A stretch of 64,000 nt of DNA from Mesobacillus zeae (GCF_003570705.1 NZ_QWVT01000008.1:62001-126000), one strand, 5' to 3'. Shown: positions 42,300 through 51,934, counted from the stretch's first letter. Program-made: numbers and translations. The notes: generated by a model not told the origin, from the sequence alone.

Positions 42300-43994
42300 A
42301 TGAAATTTGAAGATTATACATACACAAGGCCTGACTTTGAGGCTCTCACGAAAAACTTCGGACAGGCTTTGGCTGTATTCAGGAATGCTGATTCTGCACA
42401 AGGCCAGGTGGAAGCAATGGAGGAAATCAATGGGCTGAGGAACAAGGTTTCAACCATGTTTAATTTATGTAATATCCGCCACACGGTTAATACAAATGAT
42501 GAGTTCTATAAGGCTGAGCAGGATTACCTTGATGAACTTGCTCCTAACGTCGAAGGCCTTGTAACAAAGTATTATGAAGAGCTTGTCAAATCACCTTTCA
42601 GGAAAGAGCTGGAGGAAAAATGGGGGAAACAGCTGTTTGCACTTGCCGAAGCTCAGCTTAAAACCTTTACACCCGAGATTGTTCCGCTATTGCAAAAAGA
42701 AAATAAGCTTTCCACTGAATATACAAAGCTTGTCGCTTCAGCTAAAATCCAGTTTGAAGGTGAAGAAAGAACGCTTGCTCAGCTTGATGCCTTCACAGAA
42801 TCGGTAGACAGGGATACTCGCAGGCAGGCATCTGAAGCGAAGTTCGCATTCTTTGCGCAGCACAGCGATGAATTTGATCGGATTTATGATGAGTTGGTGA
42901 AAGTCAGGACCGAAATTGCCCATAAGCTTGGATACAAAAACTTTGTTGAACTTGCATATTTCCGTATGTTCAGAACCGACTATGATGCAGAAATGGTAGC
43001 GGGCTACAGAAGGCAAATCGAAAAATATATAGTACCGATCGCTTCAAGGCTGAAAGAGAGACAGCGGGCAAGGATAGGCGTGGAAGAACTGAAGTATTAT
43101 GATGAACCTTTCGAATTCAAAACAGGAAATGCAGCACCAAAAGGGAACCCTGACTGGATTATCGACAATGGCCAAAAAATGTATGATGAGCTTTCGCCAG
43201 AAACGGGCGAATTTTTCAGATACATGAAAGACAACAATCTGATGGATTTAGTGGCAAAGAAAGGTAAGGCTGGCGGCGGGTATTGCGAATATATTGAAGG
43301 TTATCAGTCACCATTTATCTTTTCGAATTTTAATGGTACATCAGGGGATATCGATGTATTGACGCATGAAGCCGGCCATGCGTTCCAGGTGTATTCCAGC
43401 CGTCATTTTGACATTCCTGAATACTACTGGCCAACGTACGAAGCTTGCGAGATCCACTCGATGAGCATGGAGTTCTTTACATGGCCATGGATGGAACTGT
43501 TCTTTCAGGAAGACACGGATAAATATAAGTTCGCACACTTGGGCAGCGGGCTGCAGTTCCTTCCATATGGTGTTTCCGTTGATGAATTCCAGCATTGGGT
43601 CTATGAAAACCCGGAAGCAACTCCAGAAGAGCGCAAGCAGCAATGGCGGGAAATTGAAAAGAAATATACTCCTCTTAAAGATTATGACGGGAATACTTAC
43701 CTGGAGTCCGGGGGCTTCTGGCAAAGGCAGGGCCATATTTATAATTCTCCATTCTATTATATTGATTATACGCTGGCTCAAATCTGTGCCTTCCAGTTTT
43801 GGAAGAGATCCCGCGAAAACAGTGAAAGCGCATGGGCTGATTATCTCAAGCTTTGCAAGCTTGGCGGCAGCATGCCATTTACGGAACTTGTGAAACAGGC
43901 TAACCTGATTTCGCCATTCGAGGAAGGCTGCGTTGAGTCGGTGGCTGGGGAAATTGAAGAATGGCTGAATTCAATTGATGATAAAAAAATGTAA
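42300..43994 (+). CDS. M3-family oligoendopeptidase
   Basis: A 564-residue cytoplasmic zinc metallopeptidase of the PepF/oligoendopeptidase type. The active site HEAGH is at 356-360, with the third ligand Glu in YEACEIHSMSMEFF. Substrates are short peptides. A Shine-Dalgarno (AAGGAGG) precedes ATG 42300. Monocistronic; upstream mhqR might regulate it only by proximity. Confidence 0.95.
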   Translation: MKFEDYTYTRPDFEALTKNFGQALAVFRNADSAQGQVEAMEEINGLRNKVSTMFNLCNIRHTVNTNDEFYKAEQDYLDELAPNVEGLVTKYYEELVKSPFRKELEEKWGKQLFALAEAQLKTFTPEIVPLLQKENKLSTEYTKLVASAKIQFEGEERTLAQLDAFTESVDRDTRRQASEAKFAFFAQHSDEFDRIYDELVKVRTEIAHKLGYKNFVELAYFRMFRTDYDAEMVAGYRRQIEKYIVPIASRLKERQRARIGVEELKYYDEPFEFKTGNAAPKGNPDWIIDNGQKMYDELSPETGEFFRYMKDNNLMDLVAKKGKAGGGYCEYIEGYQSPFIFSNFNGTSGDIDVLTHEAGHAFQVYSSRHFDIPEYYWPTYEACEIHSMSMEFFTWPWMELFFQEDTDKYKFAHLGSGLQFLPYGVSVDEFQHWVYENPEATPEERKQQWREIEKKYTPLKDYDGNTYLESGGFWQRQGHIYNSPFYYIDYTLAQICAFQFWKRSRENSESAWADYLKLCKLGGSMPFTELVKQANLISPFEEGCVESVAGEIEEWLNSIDDKKM

Positions 43995-44014
43995 ATAATT
44001 TTTTCGACAGTCTT

Positions 44015-44048
44015 AAGGCCCTGCATGAAAATGCAGGGCCTTTTCTTT
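44015..44048 (+). terminator. Terminator of the M3 peptidase gene
   Basis: A 12-bp perfect stem (44015-44026 with 44031-44042) is followed by TTCTTT. Confidence 0.93.
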
Positions 44049-44300
44049 CTAGCGATGTTGAGGTCTCTCTTTTTTCACCTGTCTGTAGAAAAATAGTTCA
44101 TAGATGACTGGAATCAGTATCAAAGTCAAAATGGTGGATGACGTCAGGCCGCCACTGACGGTGATGGCCAGCCCTTTTGAAATGAGTGTAGAAGCAGTCA
44201 GCGCGAGAGGAATCAATGCTGCAATTGTAGCGAATGCCGTCATTAAGATTTGCCTTAGCCTTGTTTTACCGGCTTCTAACAGCGCTTCGCGAACCGCCAT
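44049..44300 (-). pseudogene. C-terminal fragment of an RND efflux pump
   Basis: Only 83 residues remain: [20 protein letters not shown] and [20 protein letters not shown], then a short cytoplasmic end. This matches the last two membrane helices of SwrC/AcrB-type pumps of more than 1000 residues. It is not a copy of the intact pump at 7.5 kb. The upstream side ends abruptly at a CtsR-box region, marking a deletion endpoint. Confidence 0.85.
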
Positions 44301-44322
44301 CCTTTTTTGAGTCTTGTCTGAC

Positions 44323-44373
44323 TTTGACTAACTTTGACGATTTAACATTATTATAATTTGACCTTCTTTGACT
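44323..44373. promoter_or_regulatory. Two CtsR operators
   Basis: Box 1 is TTTGACT-N3-TTTGACG (44323-44339). Box 2 is TTTGACC-TTC-TTTGACT (44357-44373), whose reverse complement AGTCAAA-GAA-GGTCAAA exactly fits the CtsR consensus RGTCAAA-NAN-RGTCAAA. In B. subtilis clpE, a CtsR target, lies directly upstream of ykvI. Here clpE is absent and the boxes precede ykvI. Confidence 0.75.
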
Positions 44374-44474
44374 TTCGATATTTCCGCTTTGTTATATATT
44401 TCCTTTTTTCTTTTGAAAAAAGCTCGTCATGGTTTGTCCGAGTCTACATATATTGGTACAGGGGAGGGAGTTGC

Positions 44475-45530
44475 GTGAAGATTGACTGGAGGGCAGCCTT
44501 TCAAATTGCTGCCGTTTACATTGGGACGGTAGTGGGTGCCGGCTTTGCAACAGGCAGAGAAATTGTTGAGTTCTTCTCCCGTTTTGGCTTATACGGCCTT
44601 GGGGGAATACTGATTGCCGGCTATTTGCTTATTTTTTTAGGGTCACAGCTGCTTAGGGTTGCTGCTTTTATTGGAGCGTCCTCCTATGAGCAGTTTAATG
44701 AATACTTATTCGGAAAGTTGTTTGGAAGGTTAATCAATCTATTGATGTTTTTAATGCTGATTGGTGTAGGGGCGGTCATGCTGTCAGGAGCTGGTGCTGT
44801 GTTTGAAGAACAGCTGGGGATGTCCAAACATACAGGTGTTTTCATTACGCTCTTGTTGACTGCAGCTGTAATGGCCGTAGGAATGAAGGGGCTTTTTGCT
44901 GTCAATGTCTTTGTAGTTCCGATGATGATTATTTTCAGCTTTATCCTGCTGTATTTTTCGATGCAGCTGCCAAATGTACTTTCAAATGTCGCAAAAATGA
45001 GTGAGTCGGCAAAATGGTGGGAAGTGATCTTCTCCCCTGTTTCCTACACGGCGTTTAATCTATCGCTGGCCCAGGCTGTCCTGGTGCCTGTTGCAGCCGA
45101 GATAAAGAATGACAGGACTTTGAAGTGGGGGGGCATACTTGGGGGGCTTGGATTAACAGTGATCCTTTTGTCCAGCCACCTGACGCTTGTTATGCTGCCA
45201 GAGATTGAAGCATACGAAATACCAATGGCTGTCATCATGAAAGATTTGGCTCCGGGTTTGTACTGGGTATTTCTTGTCATCATCTATGGGGAAATTTTTA
45301 CTTCGATTATAGGCAATATGTTTGGATTGGACAGACAGATACAGGGATATGTGAGAGTTCCAAGGCTTCTTACTGTTACAGCGATTTTCATTGTTTCCTA
45401 TGTAATCAGCATGGTCAATTACGGTACGCTGCTTTCGTATTTATATCCGATATTTGGTTATATCAGCATTATTTTTGTCATTTTCCTATGGATGAAACCA
45501 CTTCCGGCAGCAGGAGGCAGGAGAAAATAA
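44475..45530 (+). CDS. ykvI: YkvI-like membrane transporter
   Basis: A 351-residue protein with about ten hydrophobic helices and an N-terminus (QIAAVYIGTVVGAGFATGRE) of the amino acid/polyamine transporter superfamily type seen in YkvI. Start GTG 44475 has GGGGAGGGAG six bases upstream, and the frame further upstream is not coding-like. Function unknown in B. subtilis. The upstream CtsR boxes suggest it may now be heat-shock controlled. Confidence 0.87.
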   Translation: MKIDWRAAFQIAAVYIGTVVGAGFATGREIVEFFSRFGLYGLGGILIAGYLLIFLGSQLLRVAAFIGASSYEQFNEYLFGKLFGRLINLLMFLMLIGVGAVMLSGAGAVFEEQLGMSKHTGVFITLLLTAAVMAVGMKGLFAVNVFVVPMMIIFSFILLYFSMQLPNVLSNVAKMSESAKWWEVIFSPVSYTAFNLSLAQAVLVPVAAEIKNDRTLKWGGILGGLGLTVILLSSHLTLVMLPEIEAYEIPMAVIMKDLAPGLYWVFLVIIYGEIFTSIIGNMFGLDRQIQGYVRVPRLLTVTAIFIVSYVISMVNYGTLLSYLYPIFGYISIIFVIFLWMKPLPAAGGRRK

Positions 45531-45547
45531 GAATAGAAAATGCAGGA

Positions 45548-45576
45548 AGGGCAGCCTTGACGGCTGCCCTATTTTC
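45548..45576 (+). terminator. Terminator of ykvI
   Basis: A 9-bp stem (45548-45556 with 45562-45570) is followed by ATTTTC. Confidence 0.82.
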
Positions 45577-45587
45577 AATGCTGTTGT

Positions 45588-46199
45588 TTACCGTAAAGGA
45601 AACAGAATAAATAGTAATAGATCGAAAACAATATGTGAAATCACAACAAGAGGGATGCTCCTCTTCCAAGCATATAAGGAACCCCATACCAAGCCAGCAA
45701 CGAGCGCTGCAAGCATTAAGGCGGTTTGTCCGGAGTAAAAATGGACAGAGGCATACATCAATGCTGAAACCAAAATGCTAGTTGATGCATTTGCGCTTTC
45801 AAGAATCCTCTTTTGTATAAAACCACGCCAAAAAATTTCTTCTCCTGGAGCAATGATTAAAATCAAGACAATATAGTGCCACGCCAGTTCTGGTGAAAAC
45901 CATCGGTACAGCTTCGTGATTTGCCGATCCAGAGGCAATCCTGTCCAGTCAACCACTAAGTTTCCTGCCCAAAAGAGAAGAAAAAGTGCAGTTCCCGACA
46001 AAATGCCGATTGTAAAATAAGAGAGGGCTGGAAGGTTGTCATCGATTGATTCATGGATGATTGAGAAGCTTATCAAAATCAGCATCGAAGCCGTAAAAAT
46101 GTACCAGAATACTGTTTTATCTTCAAAAGTAAAAAATAGCAGAAGATGCGCGATCACAAACCCTAAATAGAAACGGCGATCGGTCACCCAATTTCCCAT
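45588..46199 (-). CDS. CPBP-family intramembrane protease
   Basis: A 203-residue polytopic protein. The CPBP motif 1 EEIFWRGFIQ holds the catalytic Glu pair; later SALMYASVHF and ISHIVFDLLL hold the expected His residues. Related proteins are prenyl-protein-type or immunity proteases. ATG 46199 has AAAGGGG 8 bases upstream; the longer frame is unlikely. TGGTACAAT about 35 bases upstream of the start is a likely extended -10. Confidence 0.85.
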   Translation of the reverse strand: MGNWVTDRRFYLGFVIAHLLLFFTFEDKTVFWYIFTASMLILISFSIIHESIDDNLPALSYFTIGILSGTALFLLFWAGNLVVDWTGLPLDRQITKLYRWFSPELAWHYIVLILIIAPGEEIFWRGFIQKRILESANASTSILVSALMYASVHFYSGQTALMLAALVAGLVWGSLYAWKRSIPLVVISHIVFDLLLFILFPLR

Positions 46200-46333
46200 T
46201 GCACTAACCCCTTTCAACAAACACCAATAATTGTACCAGATTTTACGGGGAGATAGGAAGGAAATCCTTTCTTTCCCTTGATCAATCTGCAGCTGAAAGG
46301 AGAAGTTTGAACAAAAAGTGAAAAAAGAGAGTA

Positions 46334-46386
46334 AAAATGGTGCCGCTTTCAACCAAATGGATGGAGGTCTGCTGGCACCATCATTA
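46334..46386 (-). terminator. Terminator of ykvS
   Basis: ATGGTGCC (46338-46345) pairs with GGCACCAT (46375-46382) and is followed by TTTTTA on the minus strand, downstream of ykvS. Confidence 0.65.
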
Positions 46387-46437
46387 TTACCCGGGAGTGG
46401 TGGCTGTTTTCCTGCGAGAAAACGAGTCACATTAAAC

Positions 46438-46629
46438 CTAATTAAAGGCAGTTTCTTTAATAACTTTATAGTTTTTATGATTAATAACCGTTCTTTGATC
46501 TAATTCTAAATCTCTGTAATTATCCATATAGGTTAAATCAACAATTACAGAGTTTTCATTCACCTTTTCAACAATGCCCCGTAAACCTTCCTTGAATTCT
46601 ATCACGTTTCCCACTTGTGCTTTTTTCAA
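46438..46629 (-). CDS. ykvS: YkvS-like DUF2187 protein
   Basis: A 63-residue protein, MKKAQVGNVIEFKEGLRGIV and NSVIVDLTYMDNYRDLELDQ, matching the DUF2187 family (small beta-barrel, SH3/KOW-like). Function unknown. ATG 46629 follows AGGAGAGA at normal spacing. ykvS occupies a corresponding place between ykvI and ptsHI in B. subtilis. Confidence 0.87.
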   Translation of the reverse strand: MKKAQVGNVIEFKEGLRGIVEKVNENSVIVDLTYMDNYRDLELDQRTVINHKNYKVIKETAFN

Positions 46630-46945
46630 AGGTTCTCTCTCCTATCCTTCAAATTGGAACTACTTCAAAGTTTGCACTAAAATTATTCGGAGGTAAAGAC
46701 TATCTGGGTGTTTTGGCGTTTGTTCACAGAGTTATCGGTTTTTTCCAAAGCGGAAATTATTAATAAAATAACGAAAATTGCCTCATTAATCAATAGGTAA
46801 ATGAACTTTTTTAAAAAAAAAAGGAATTTTATTGAATTTTTTATGCGATTCCATGTTAAAAACAGACTAAAGCATGTCTGATTGCTGGAATTAGGGACTG
46901 AATATCATTAGAATGGAGACATCTAACAGCATGGGAGTGAAAGTC
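46630..46945. other. A/T-rich intergenic stretch
   Basis: No gene is supported. It should hold the promoters of ykvS and the small plus-strand gene, but none is strong. A poly-A run (46811-46820) is the only notable feature. Confidence 0.5.
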
Positions 46946-47140
46946 ATGGATCAAGAGGAAATTCGTACTATCCTAGACCGTTTAAAAAACGGTGAACTCA
47001 CTGAATACTATGTGACAAGGGACGTTTTTCTATTGTTTCGAGAAGTTCTTGTAAATAGGGAAGACTTTAAACATTTTCGGGGAGTGGCACAGCGGGGTGG
47101 AGATGTCCTTTATCGTTACAGTGATGTCGAACGGAGCTAG
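46946..47140 (+). CDS. Small hydrophilic protein of unknown function
   Basis: A 64-residue protein MDQEEIRTILDRLKNG, EYYVTRDVFLLFREVLVNRE and HFRGVAQRGGDVLYRY. ATG 46946 has GGGAGTG 7 bases upstream; an in-frame ATG at 46913 has none. Charged amphipathic helices suggest a DNA- or protein-binding role, but no family is recognised. Confidence 0.65.
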   Translation: MDQEEIRTILDRLKNGELTEYYVTRDVFLLFREVLVNREDFKHFRGVAQRGGDVLYRYSDVERS

Positions 47141-47171
47141 AAATCATAATTGTGGTTGAAGGAAAGGTCAA

Positions 47172-47185
47172 TGAAAGCGCTTAAG
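47172..47185 (+). promoter_or_regulatory. Possible cre site upstream of ptsHI
   Basis: TGAAAGCGCTTAAG matches 12 of 14 positions of the palindromic CcpA site TGAAAGCGCTTTCA. It lies 258 bp before ptsH. Confidence 0.4.
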
Positions 47186-47318
47186 GGAAAAAACTCCGCA
47201 AATCCGACAAAAACCGAGCCGTTTTTCATTGTCTGCGCCAGGACAACATGCTATTCTTTTGATAATGATGCCAGTCATCTGATGACCTTAAATGAAGGAA
47301 GCGATTTCCAAAAATTAA

Positions 47319-47378
47319 TTGTGTGAGCAAACAAGCAAAAGGGTAAAATAATAAATATTATTTTGCACTTTCACACAA
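47319..47378 (+). promoter_or_regulatory. Long inverted repeat in the ptsH leader region
   Basis: TTGTGTGA (47319-47326) pairs with TCACACAA (47371-47378), and inside it AAAATAAT (47345-47352) pairs with ATTATTTT (47357-47364). It lies 65-125 bp before ptsH and may be a regulatory hairpin or operator. Confidence 0.4.
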
Positions 47379-47442
47379 AAGGTTGAATCCGGCATCATTT
47401 TCATAACTAACATTATTAATAATAAAAGGAGTTTGATCCATT

Positions 47443-47709
47443 ATGGCTGAAAAGAAATTTAAAGTAATTGCTGAAACAGGTATACATGCACGTCCCGCTA
47501 CTTTGCTTGTGCAAGCAGCAAGCAAGTTTGATTCCGAAATCCAGCTTCAGTATAAAGAGAAGAAAGTGAACCTGAAATCTATTATGGGTGTTATGTCTCT
47601 TGGGATTGGCCAGGGTGCAGAGATTACTGTATCTGCGGAAGGCAGCGATGAGGCTGACGCAATGAACACGATTGAAGAGACTTTGAAGAGGGAAGGTCTA
47701 GCAGAATAA
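47443..47709 (+). CDS. ptsH: Phosphocarrier protein HPr
   Basis: An 88-residue PTS phosphocarrier. His15 ([10 protein letters not shown]) takes phosphate from enzyme I, and Ser46 ([12 protein letters not shown]) is the HPr-kinase site used in CcpA catabolite repression. A Shine-Dalgarno (AAAAGGAG) precedes ATG 47443, and ptsI starts inside its stop codon (TAATG). Unlike B. subtilis, no ptsG or glcT precedes it. Confidence 0.98.
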   Translation: MAEKKFKVIAETGIHARPATLLVQAASKFDSEIQLQYKEKKVNLKSIMGVMSLGIGQGAEITVSAEGSDEADAMNTIEETLKREGLAE

Positions 47710-49424
47710 TGAGCTTTCTAAAAGGTATTGCTGCCTCAAACGGCATTGCCATTGCTAAGGCTTACAGGCTTGTTGAACCAGATTTTTCTTTTGAAAAACG
47801 GACAGTGGATTCTCCTGAAGAAGAAAGCGTGCGCTTTCAGGGAGCACTGGAAACAGCCCAATCCGAGCTTGAAACAATCCGTGACCGTGCAATGGAAGAA
47901 CTCGGTGCAGACAAGGCTGCGATTTTTGATGCTCATCTTCTTGTTTTAAGAGACCCGGAGCTAGTTTCTCCAATTGAAGAAAAGATTAAGAGCGAAAGCA
48001 TCAATGCAGAAACTGCTTTAAAAGAAACAGCAGATATGTTTATCAGCATGTTTGAATCGATGGACAATGAGTACATGAAAGAAAGGGCCGCAGATATCCG
48101 GGATGTGACAAAGCGTATTCTGTCACACCTCCTAGGTGTCCAAATCCCTAATCCAAGCATGGTGGCAGAGGAAGTCATCATCGTGGCGGAAGACCTGACC
48201 CCTTCCGATACAGCTCAGCTCAACCGCAACTTTGTGAAGGGTTTTACAACCAATATCGGCGGGAGGACATCCCATTCAGCCATTATGGCTCGCTCAATGG
48301 AAATTCCAGCTGTTGTCGGCACAAAGACGGCAACTGAAGAGATCAGCAATGGCGACATTGTTGTTGTTGATGGAATGAATGGTGAGGTCCACATCAATCC
48401 AGCTTCCGAGCTGCTTGATCAGTACAGGAAAGTCCAGGAAGACTATGCGAAGCAAAAGGCTGAATGGGCGAAGCTTGTCAATGAAAAGACAGTGACAGCG
48501 GATGGTATTCATGTAGAGCTTGCAGCAAATATCGGAACCCCGAAGGATTTAAAAGGTGTGCGGGAAAACGGCGGCGAAGGAATAGGACTTTATCGTACTG
48601 AGTTCCTCTATATGGACAGAGACCAGCTTCCGACCGAGGAAGAACAGTATGAATCGTACAAAGCTGTTCTCGAGGGAATGGAAGGGAAGCCTGTAGTGGT
48701 AAGAACGCTTGATATCGGTGGTGATAAAGAGCTGCCATATTTGAATCTTCCAAAAGAAATGAACCCGTTCCTTGGCTACCGAGCTATCCGGCTCTGCCTT
48801 GATGAACAGGATATTTTCCGGACACAGCTGCGTGCACTCCTGCGCGCAAGTATCCACGGAAACCTGAAAATTATGTTCCCGATGATTGCTACGCTTGCAG
48901 AATTCCGCGAAGCAAAAGCGATTCTAGAAGAAGAAAAGCAAGGACTTGCCGCTAAAGGGATAAAGGTTGCCGAGTCCATCGAACTGGGCATCATGGTAGA
49001 AATTCCATCTACAGCAGTACTTGCAGACCAGTTTGCAAAAGAAGTGGATTTCTTCAGCATAGGCACCAATGATCTCATCCAGTATACAATGGCAGCAGAT
49101 CGAATGAACCAGCAGGTCAGCTACCTCTATCAGCCATATAATCCAGCGATTCTTCGCCTTGTGAAAATGGTAATTGATGCAGCCCACAAAGAGGGTAAAT
49201 GGGCAGGCATGTGTGGAGAAATGGCAGGAGATGAGACTGCAATCCCTGTACTTTTAGGCCTTGGTCTTGATGAATTCTCAATGAGCGCTTCTTCCGTCTT
49301 GAAGGCACGTTCGCTTATCCGTAACTTAAACAAGGCAGATATGGAAAGTCTCGCTGAAAAAGTGCTTGAAATGGGTACTTCTGAAGAAGTTGTAGAGGCT
49401 GTGAATGCAGCTACACTTTCGTAA
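47709..49424 (+). CDS. ptsI: PTS enzyme I
   Basis: A 571-residue phosphoenolpyruvate-protein phosphotransferase. Phosphorylated His189 lies in [13 protein letters not shown]; the C-terminal PEP-binding barrel includes [23 protein letters not shown] and the [14 protein letters not shown] signature. It phosphorylates HPr at His15. Translationally coupled to ptsH, followed by a strong terminator. The splA-splB genes that follow in B. subtilis are absent. Confidence 0.98.
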   Translation: MSFLKGIAASNGIAIAKAYRLVEPDFSFEKRTVDSPEEESVRFQGALETAQSELETIRDRAMEELGADKAAIFDAHLLVLRDPELVSPIEEKIKSESINAETALKETADMFISMFESMDNEYMKERAADIRDVTKRILSHLLGVQIPNPSMVAEEVIIVAEDLTPSDTAQLNRNFVKGFTTNIGGRTSHSAIMARSMEIPAVVGTKTATEEISNGDIVVVDGMNGEVHINPASELLDQYRKVQEDYAKQKAEWAKLVNEKTVTADGIHVELAANIGTPKDLKGVRENGGEGIGLYRTEFLYMDRDQLPTEEEQYESYKAVLEGMEGKPVVVRTLDIGGDKELPYLNLPKEMNPFLGYRAIRLCLDEQDIFRTQLRALLRASIHGNLKIMFPMIATLAEFREAKAILEEEKQGLAAKGIKVAESIELGIMVEIPSTAVLADQFAKEVDFFSIGTNDLIQYTMAADRMNQQVSYLYQPYNPAILRLVKMVIDAAHKEGKWAGMCGEMAGDETAIPVLLGLGLDEFSMSASSVLKARSLIRNLNKADMESLAEKVLEMGTSEEVVEAVNAATLS

Positions 49425-49535
49425 CATAAATGTAATATAAGTTTTTGTTTGGAGTTGTGTTTGGCGGGTATAAAAAAATAAGCACTTTGGTAAGACTGAA
49501 GGTAAGCAAATCATTCTCATTTTCCCCCAGACTTT

Positions 49536-49565
49536 GCCGGCTGTTTTAAACAGCCGGCCTTTTTA
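49536..49565 (+). terminator. Terminator of ptsHI
   Basis: A perfect 8-bp GC-rich stem (49536-49543 with 49551-49558) is followed by CTTTTTATT. Confidence 0.93.
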
Positions 49566-49671
49566 TTGTCTTTTTTTCTGACTGAATTTTCAGGATACCA
49601 GACATGCTTTGTTGCAGTAAATTCGTTTATAATTGATTTATAGGATATTTTTTTAGAAAGAAGGAAAAAGA

Positions 49672-50550
49672 ATGCTGACAAAAGAAAATACGGTGATTGG
49701 TTTTATTGGGACAGGCGTTATGGGAAATAGCATGGCTGGGCATTTATTAAGGGCTGGCTTTCCTCTGGTTGTGTATACGAGAACAAAGGAAAAAGCGTTA
49801 GGATTGATCGAACAGGGAGCTGAATGGGCTGGTTCACCGAGGGAAGTTGCCCAGAAGGCAAACGTGATTATTACGATTGTCGGATATCCAAACGATGTGG
49901 AGGAAGTGTATCTAGGCAATGAAGGGCTCATTACAAATGGCAGGGAGAATACATATTTGATTGATATGACCACTTCCACGCCTACACTTGCCGAGAAGTT
50001 GCATGGAGCGGCAAAAGCTAAACAAATGCATGCGATCGATGCGCCAGTTTCCGGCGGTGATATTGGGGCGAAAGAAGCAAGGCTGAGCATCATGGCCGGC
50101 GGTGAACGGGAAGCCTTCGATGCAGTGAAACCAATATTGCAAATCCTGGGACCGAATGTCATCTACCAGGGCAAGGCTGGAGCGGGACAACATACAAAGA
50201 TGTGCAATCAAATCGTTATTGCCTCGACAATGATCGGGGTAGCAGAGTCAATGGTTTATGCCAATAAAGCGGGCCTGGATCCTGAAAAAGTACTTGCTAC
50301 GATATCATCAGGAGCAGCAGGAAGTTGGTCATTGTCCAATCTTGCCCCAAGAATGATCAACGGCGATTTTGAACCAGGCTTTTATATTAAACATTTTATC
50401 AAGGATATGAACATTGCCCTTGCGGAAGCTGAAAAAATGGGGATGGAAGCGCCTGGGTTAGCGCTCGCCCGTTCTCTTTACGGTGAACTTGCTAATGATG
50501 GTGAAGAAAACGGTGGTACTCAGGCGATTTACAAGTACTGGAAGGAGTAA
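49672..50550 (+). CDS. ykwC: 3-hydroxyisobutyrate-dehydrogenase-family oxidoreductase
   Basis: A 292-residue beta-hydroxyacid dehydrogenase. The NAD motif is GFIGTGVMGNSMA near the N-terminus; DAPVSGGDIGAKEARLSIMA is the substrate region and GAGQHTKMCNQ holds the catalytic Lys. The substrate is not determinable (hydroxyisobutyrate, tartronate semialdehyde or succinate semialdehyde relatives). It corresponds in position to ykwC between ptsHI and patA. Confidence 0.92.
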   Translation: MLTKENTVIGFIGTGVMGNSMAGHLLRAGFPLVVYTRTKEKALGLIEQGAEWAGSPREVAQKANVIITIVGYPNDVEEVYLGNEGLITNGRENTYLIDMTTSTPTLAEKLHGAAKAKQMHAIDAPVSGGDIGAKEARLSIMAGGEREAFDAVKPILQILGPNVIYQGKAGAGQHTKMCNQIVIASTMIGVAESMVYANKAGLDPEKVLATISSGAAGSWSLSNLAPRMINGDFEPGFYIKHFIKDMNIALAEAEKMGMEAPGLALARSLYGELANDGEENGGTQAIYKYWKE

Positions 50551-50583
50551 ATTGAGGTTTGTTTATGTGCCGGACCAATAAAT

Positions 50584-50623
50584 AAAATCCTGCAGACTTC
50601 GTAAGAAGAACTGCAGGATTTTT
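50584..50623 (+). terminator. Terminator of ykwC
   Basis: An 11-bp stem (50584-50594 with 50610-50620) is followed by a short T-run. Confidence 0.88.
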
Positions 50624-50653
50624 ATGTCATTCAGTTTTTTAAATTAACACTTA

Positions 50654-51802
50654 TCACTGACTCTTCAAATAGGATTTAAGCCTGTCTAGCCCCTGTGTCA
50701 GTGTTTCCATACTATAAGCGAAGGAAAGGCGAAAGTAGCCTTCCCCGAAGCGGGAAAATGCGCTGCCAGGCACGACTGCTACACCTGCCTCTTTAACAAG
50801 TGAGAGGGCAAAATCAAAAGAGTTTACTCCTGCAAAAGGAATTTTCACGAAAAAGTAAAAGGCTCCATCAGGCTTGATGACATCAAGCCCCATATCTTCA
50901 AGTCTGTCGAATACATAATCTCTTCTTGCTGCATATTCCATCCTCATTTCTTCCGGATCATCGATGCCGGCTGTCAGGGCATCTAATGCCGCCGCCTGAG
51001 AGATAGAGGAAGCGCAGGTGACATTGTACTGATGTACTTTTAATAGGTGCTTTGACACGGCTTCTGGTGCAAACAGCATCCCGATTCTCCACCCGGTCAT
51101 TGAATGTGACTTTGATAGTCCATTGATGACAATCGATTGTTCCTTTAAAAATGATGCAATAGATACATGCGGCTCTCCATAAGACAGCTCACTGTAAATT
51201 TCGTCTGCTAGGATAAAGATATCCTTTCCTCTTACAAGATCAGCAATTTCCTTCAGTTCCTGCTCGTTCAGGCTGATTCCGGTAGGATTAGATGGATAGG
51301 GTATGACAATGCACCGCGTTTTTTCTGACAAATATTTTTTGATCACATCAGCTGTCATTCGAAAACCATTTTCACGAAGATCCGCATGAACCGGAATCGC
51401 GCCGCAAAGGGTAATGATGGGTTCGTAGCCAGGATAGACCGGCCCAGGCAATATTACTTCGGAGCTTTCGTCCAGGATGGTCCGAAATGAAATGTCAATT
51501 GCTTCACTCGCACCGACAGTGATAATCGTTTCTGTCTCTGGTGAATACGATACCCCATATTTCTTGCTGTAAAAATCAGCTGCGGCTTTCCTTAAATCGT
51601 GATTCCCCGCATTATGCGTATAGGTAGTCTTGTTTTCATCAATCGCTCTTTTTCCAGCTTCCCTCACATGCGCTGGTGTTAAAAAATCAGGCTGGCCGAT
51701 GGTCAAGGAAATGGTTCCTTCCATATCAGCAACCATATTGTAAAATTTTCTGATCCCCGAAATTTCAATTTGTTTTACTCTTCTATTGATCAAATGTTCC
51801 AC
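50654..51802 (-). CDS. patA: PLP aminotransferase PatA
   Basis: A 382-residue fold-type I aminotransferase. The PLP lysine lies in NGLSKSHSMTGWRIGML, the cofactor Asp/Tyr in ILADEIYSELSYG and the substrate Arg in GYFRLSFAYS. In B. subtilis PatA acts on N-acetyl-LL-diaminopimelate in lysine/DAP synthesis and lies beside cheV, as here. The sequence alone cannot exclude an aromatic or aspartate specificity. ATG 51802 is preceded by GGAGG at usual spacing. Confidence 0.9.
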   Translation of the reverse strand: MEHLINRRVKQIEISGIRKFYNMVADMEGTISLTIGQPDFLTPAHVREAGKRAIDENKTTYTHNAGNHDLRKAAADFYSKKYGVSYSPETETIITVGASEAIDISFRTILDESSEVILPGPVYPGYEPIITLCGAIPVHADLRENGFRMTADVIKKYLSEKTRCIVIPYPSNPTGISLNEQELKEIADLVRGKDIFILADEIYSELSYGEPHVSIASFLKEQSIVINGLSKSHSMTGWRIGMLFAPEAVSKHLLKVHQYNVTCASSISQAAALDALTAGIDDPEEMRMEYAARRDYVFDRLEDMGLDVIKPDGAFYFFVKIPFAGVNSFDFALSLVKEAGVAVVPGSAFSRFGEGYFRLSFAYSMETLTQGLDRLKSYLKSQ

Positions 51803-51925
51803 AATAAGCTACCTCCAGTTATGATGAATTCATTTTACCATGAGATGGACAGAACAGCCGAAGCAAATGGCTATAAATTTAGAAAGCAAAATTTCGAAAT
51901 CACGACACGATTTAGACACAACTTT

Positions 51926-51934
51926 TGGTATAAT
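51926..51934 (+). promoter_or_regulatory. Extended -10 promoter of the first RDD gene
   Basis: TGGTATAAT lies in a 15-base block, TTGGTATAATAGGAT, repeated before the second RDD gene (about 52618-52632). The shared block indicates the promoter was duplicated with the gene. Confidence 0.55.

Noticed and set aside
44049-44300. Intact small membrane protein
   Set aside because: The sequence is clearly the last two helices of an RND pump, so it is a fragment.
46334-46386. T-box or other riboswitch upstream of the CPBP gene
   Set aside because: The hairpin has a T-run on the minus strand directly downstream of ykvS and is explained as its terminator; T-box sequence is absent.
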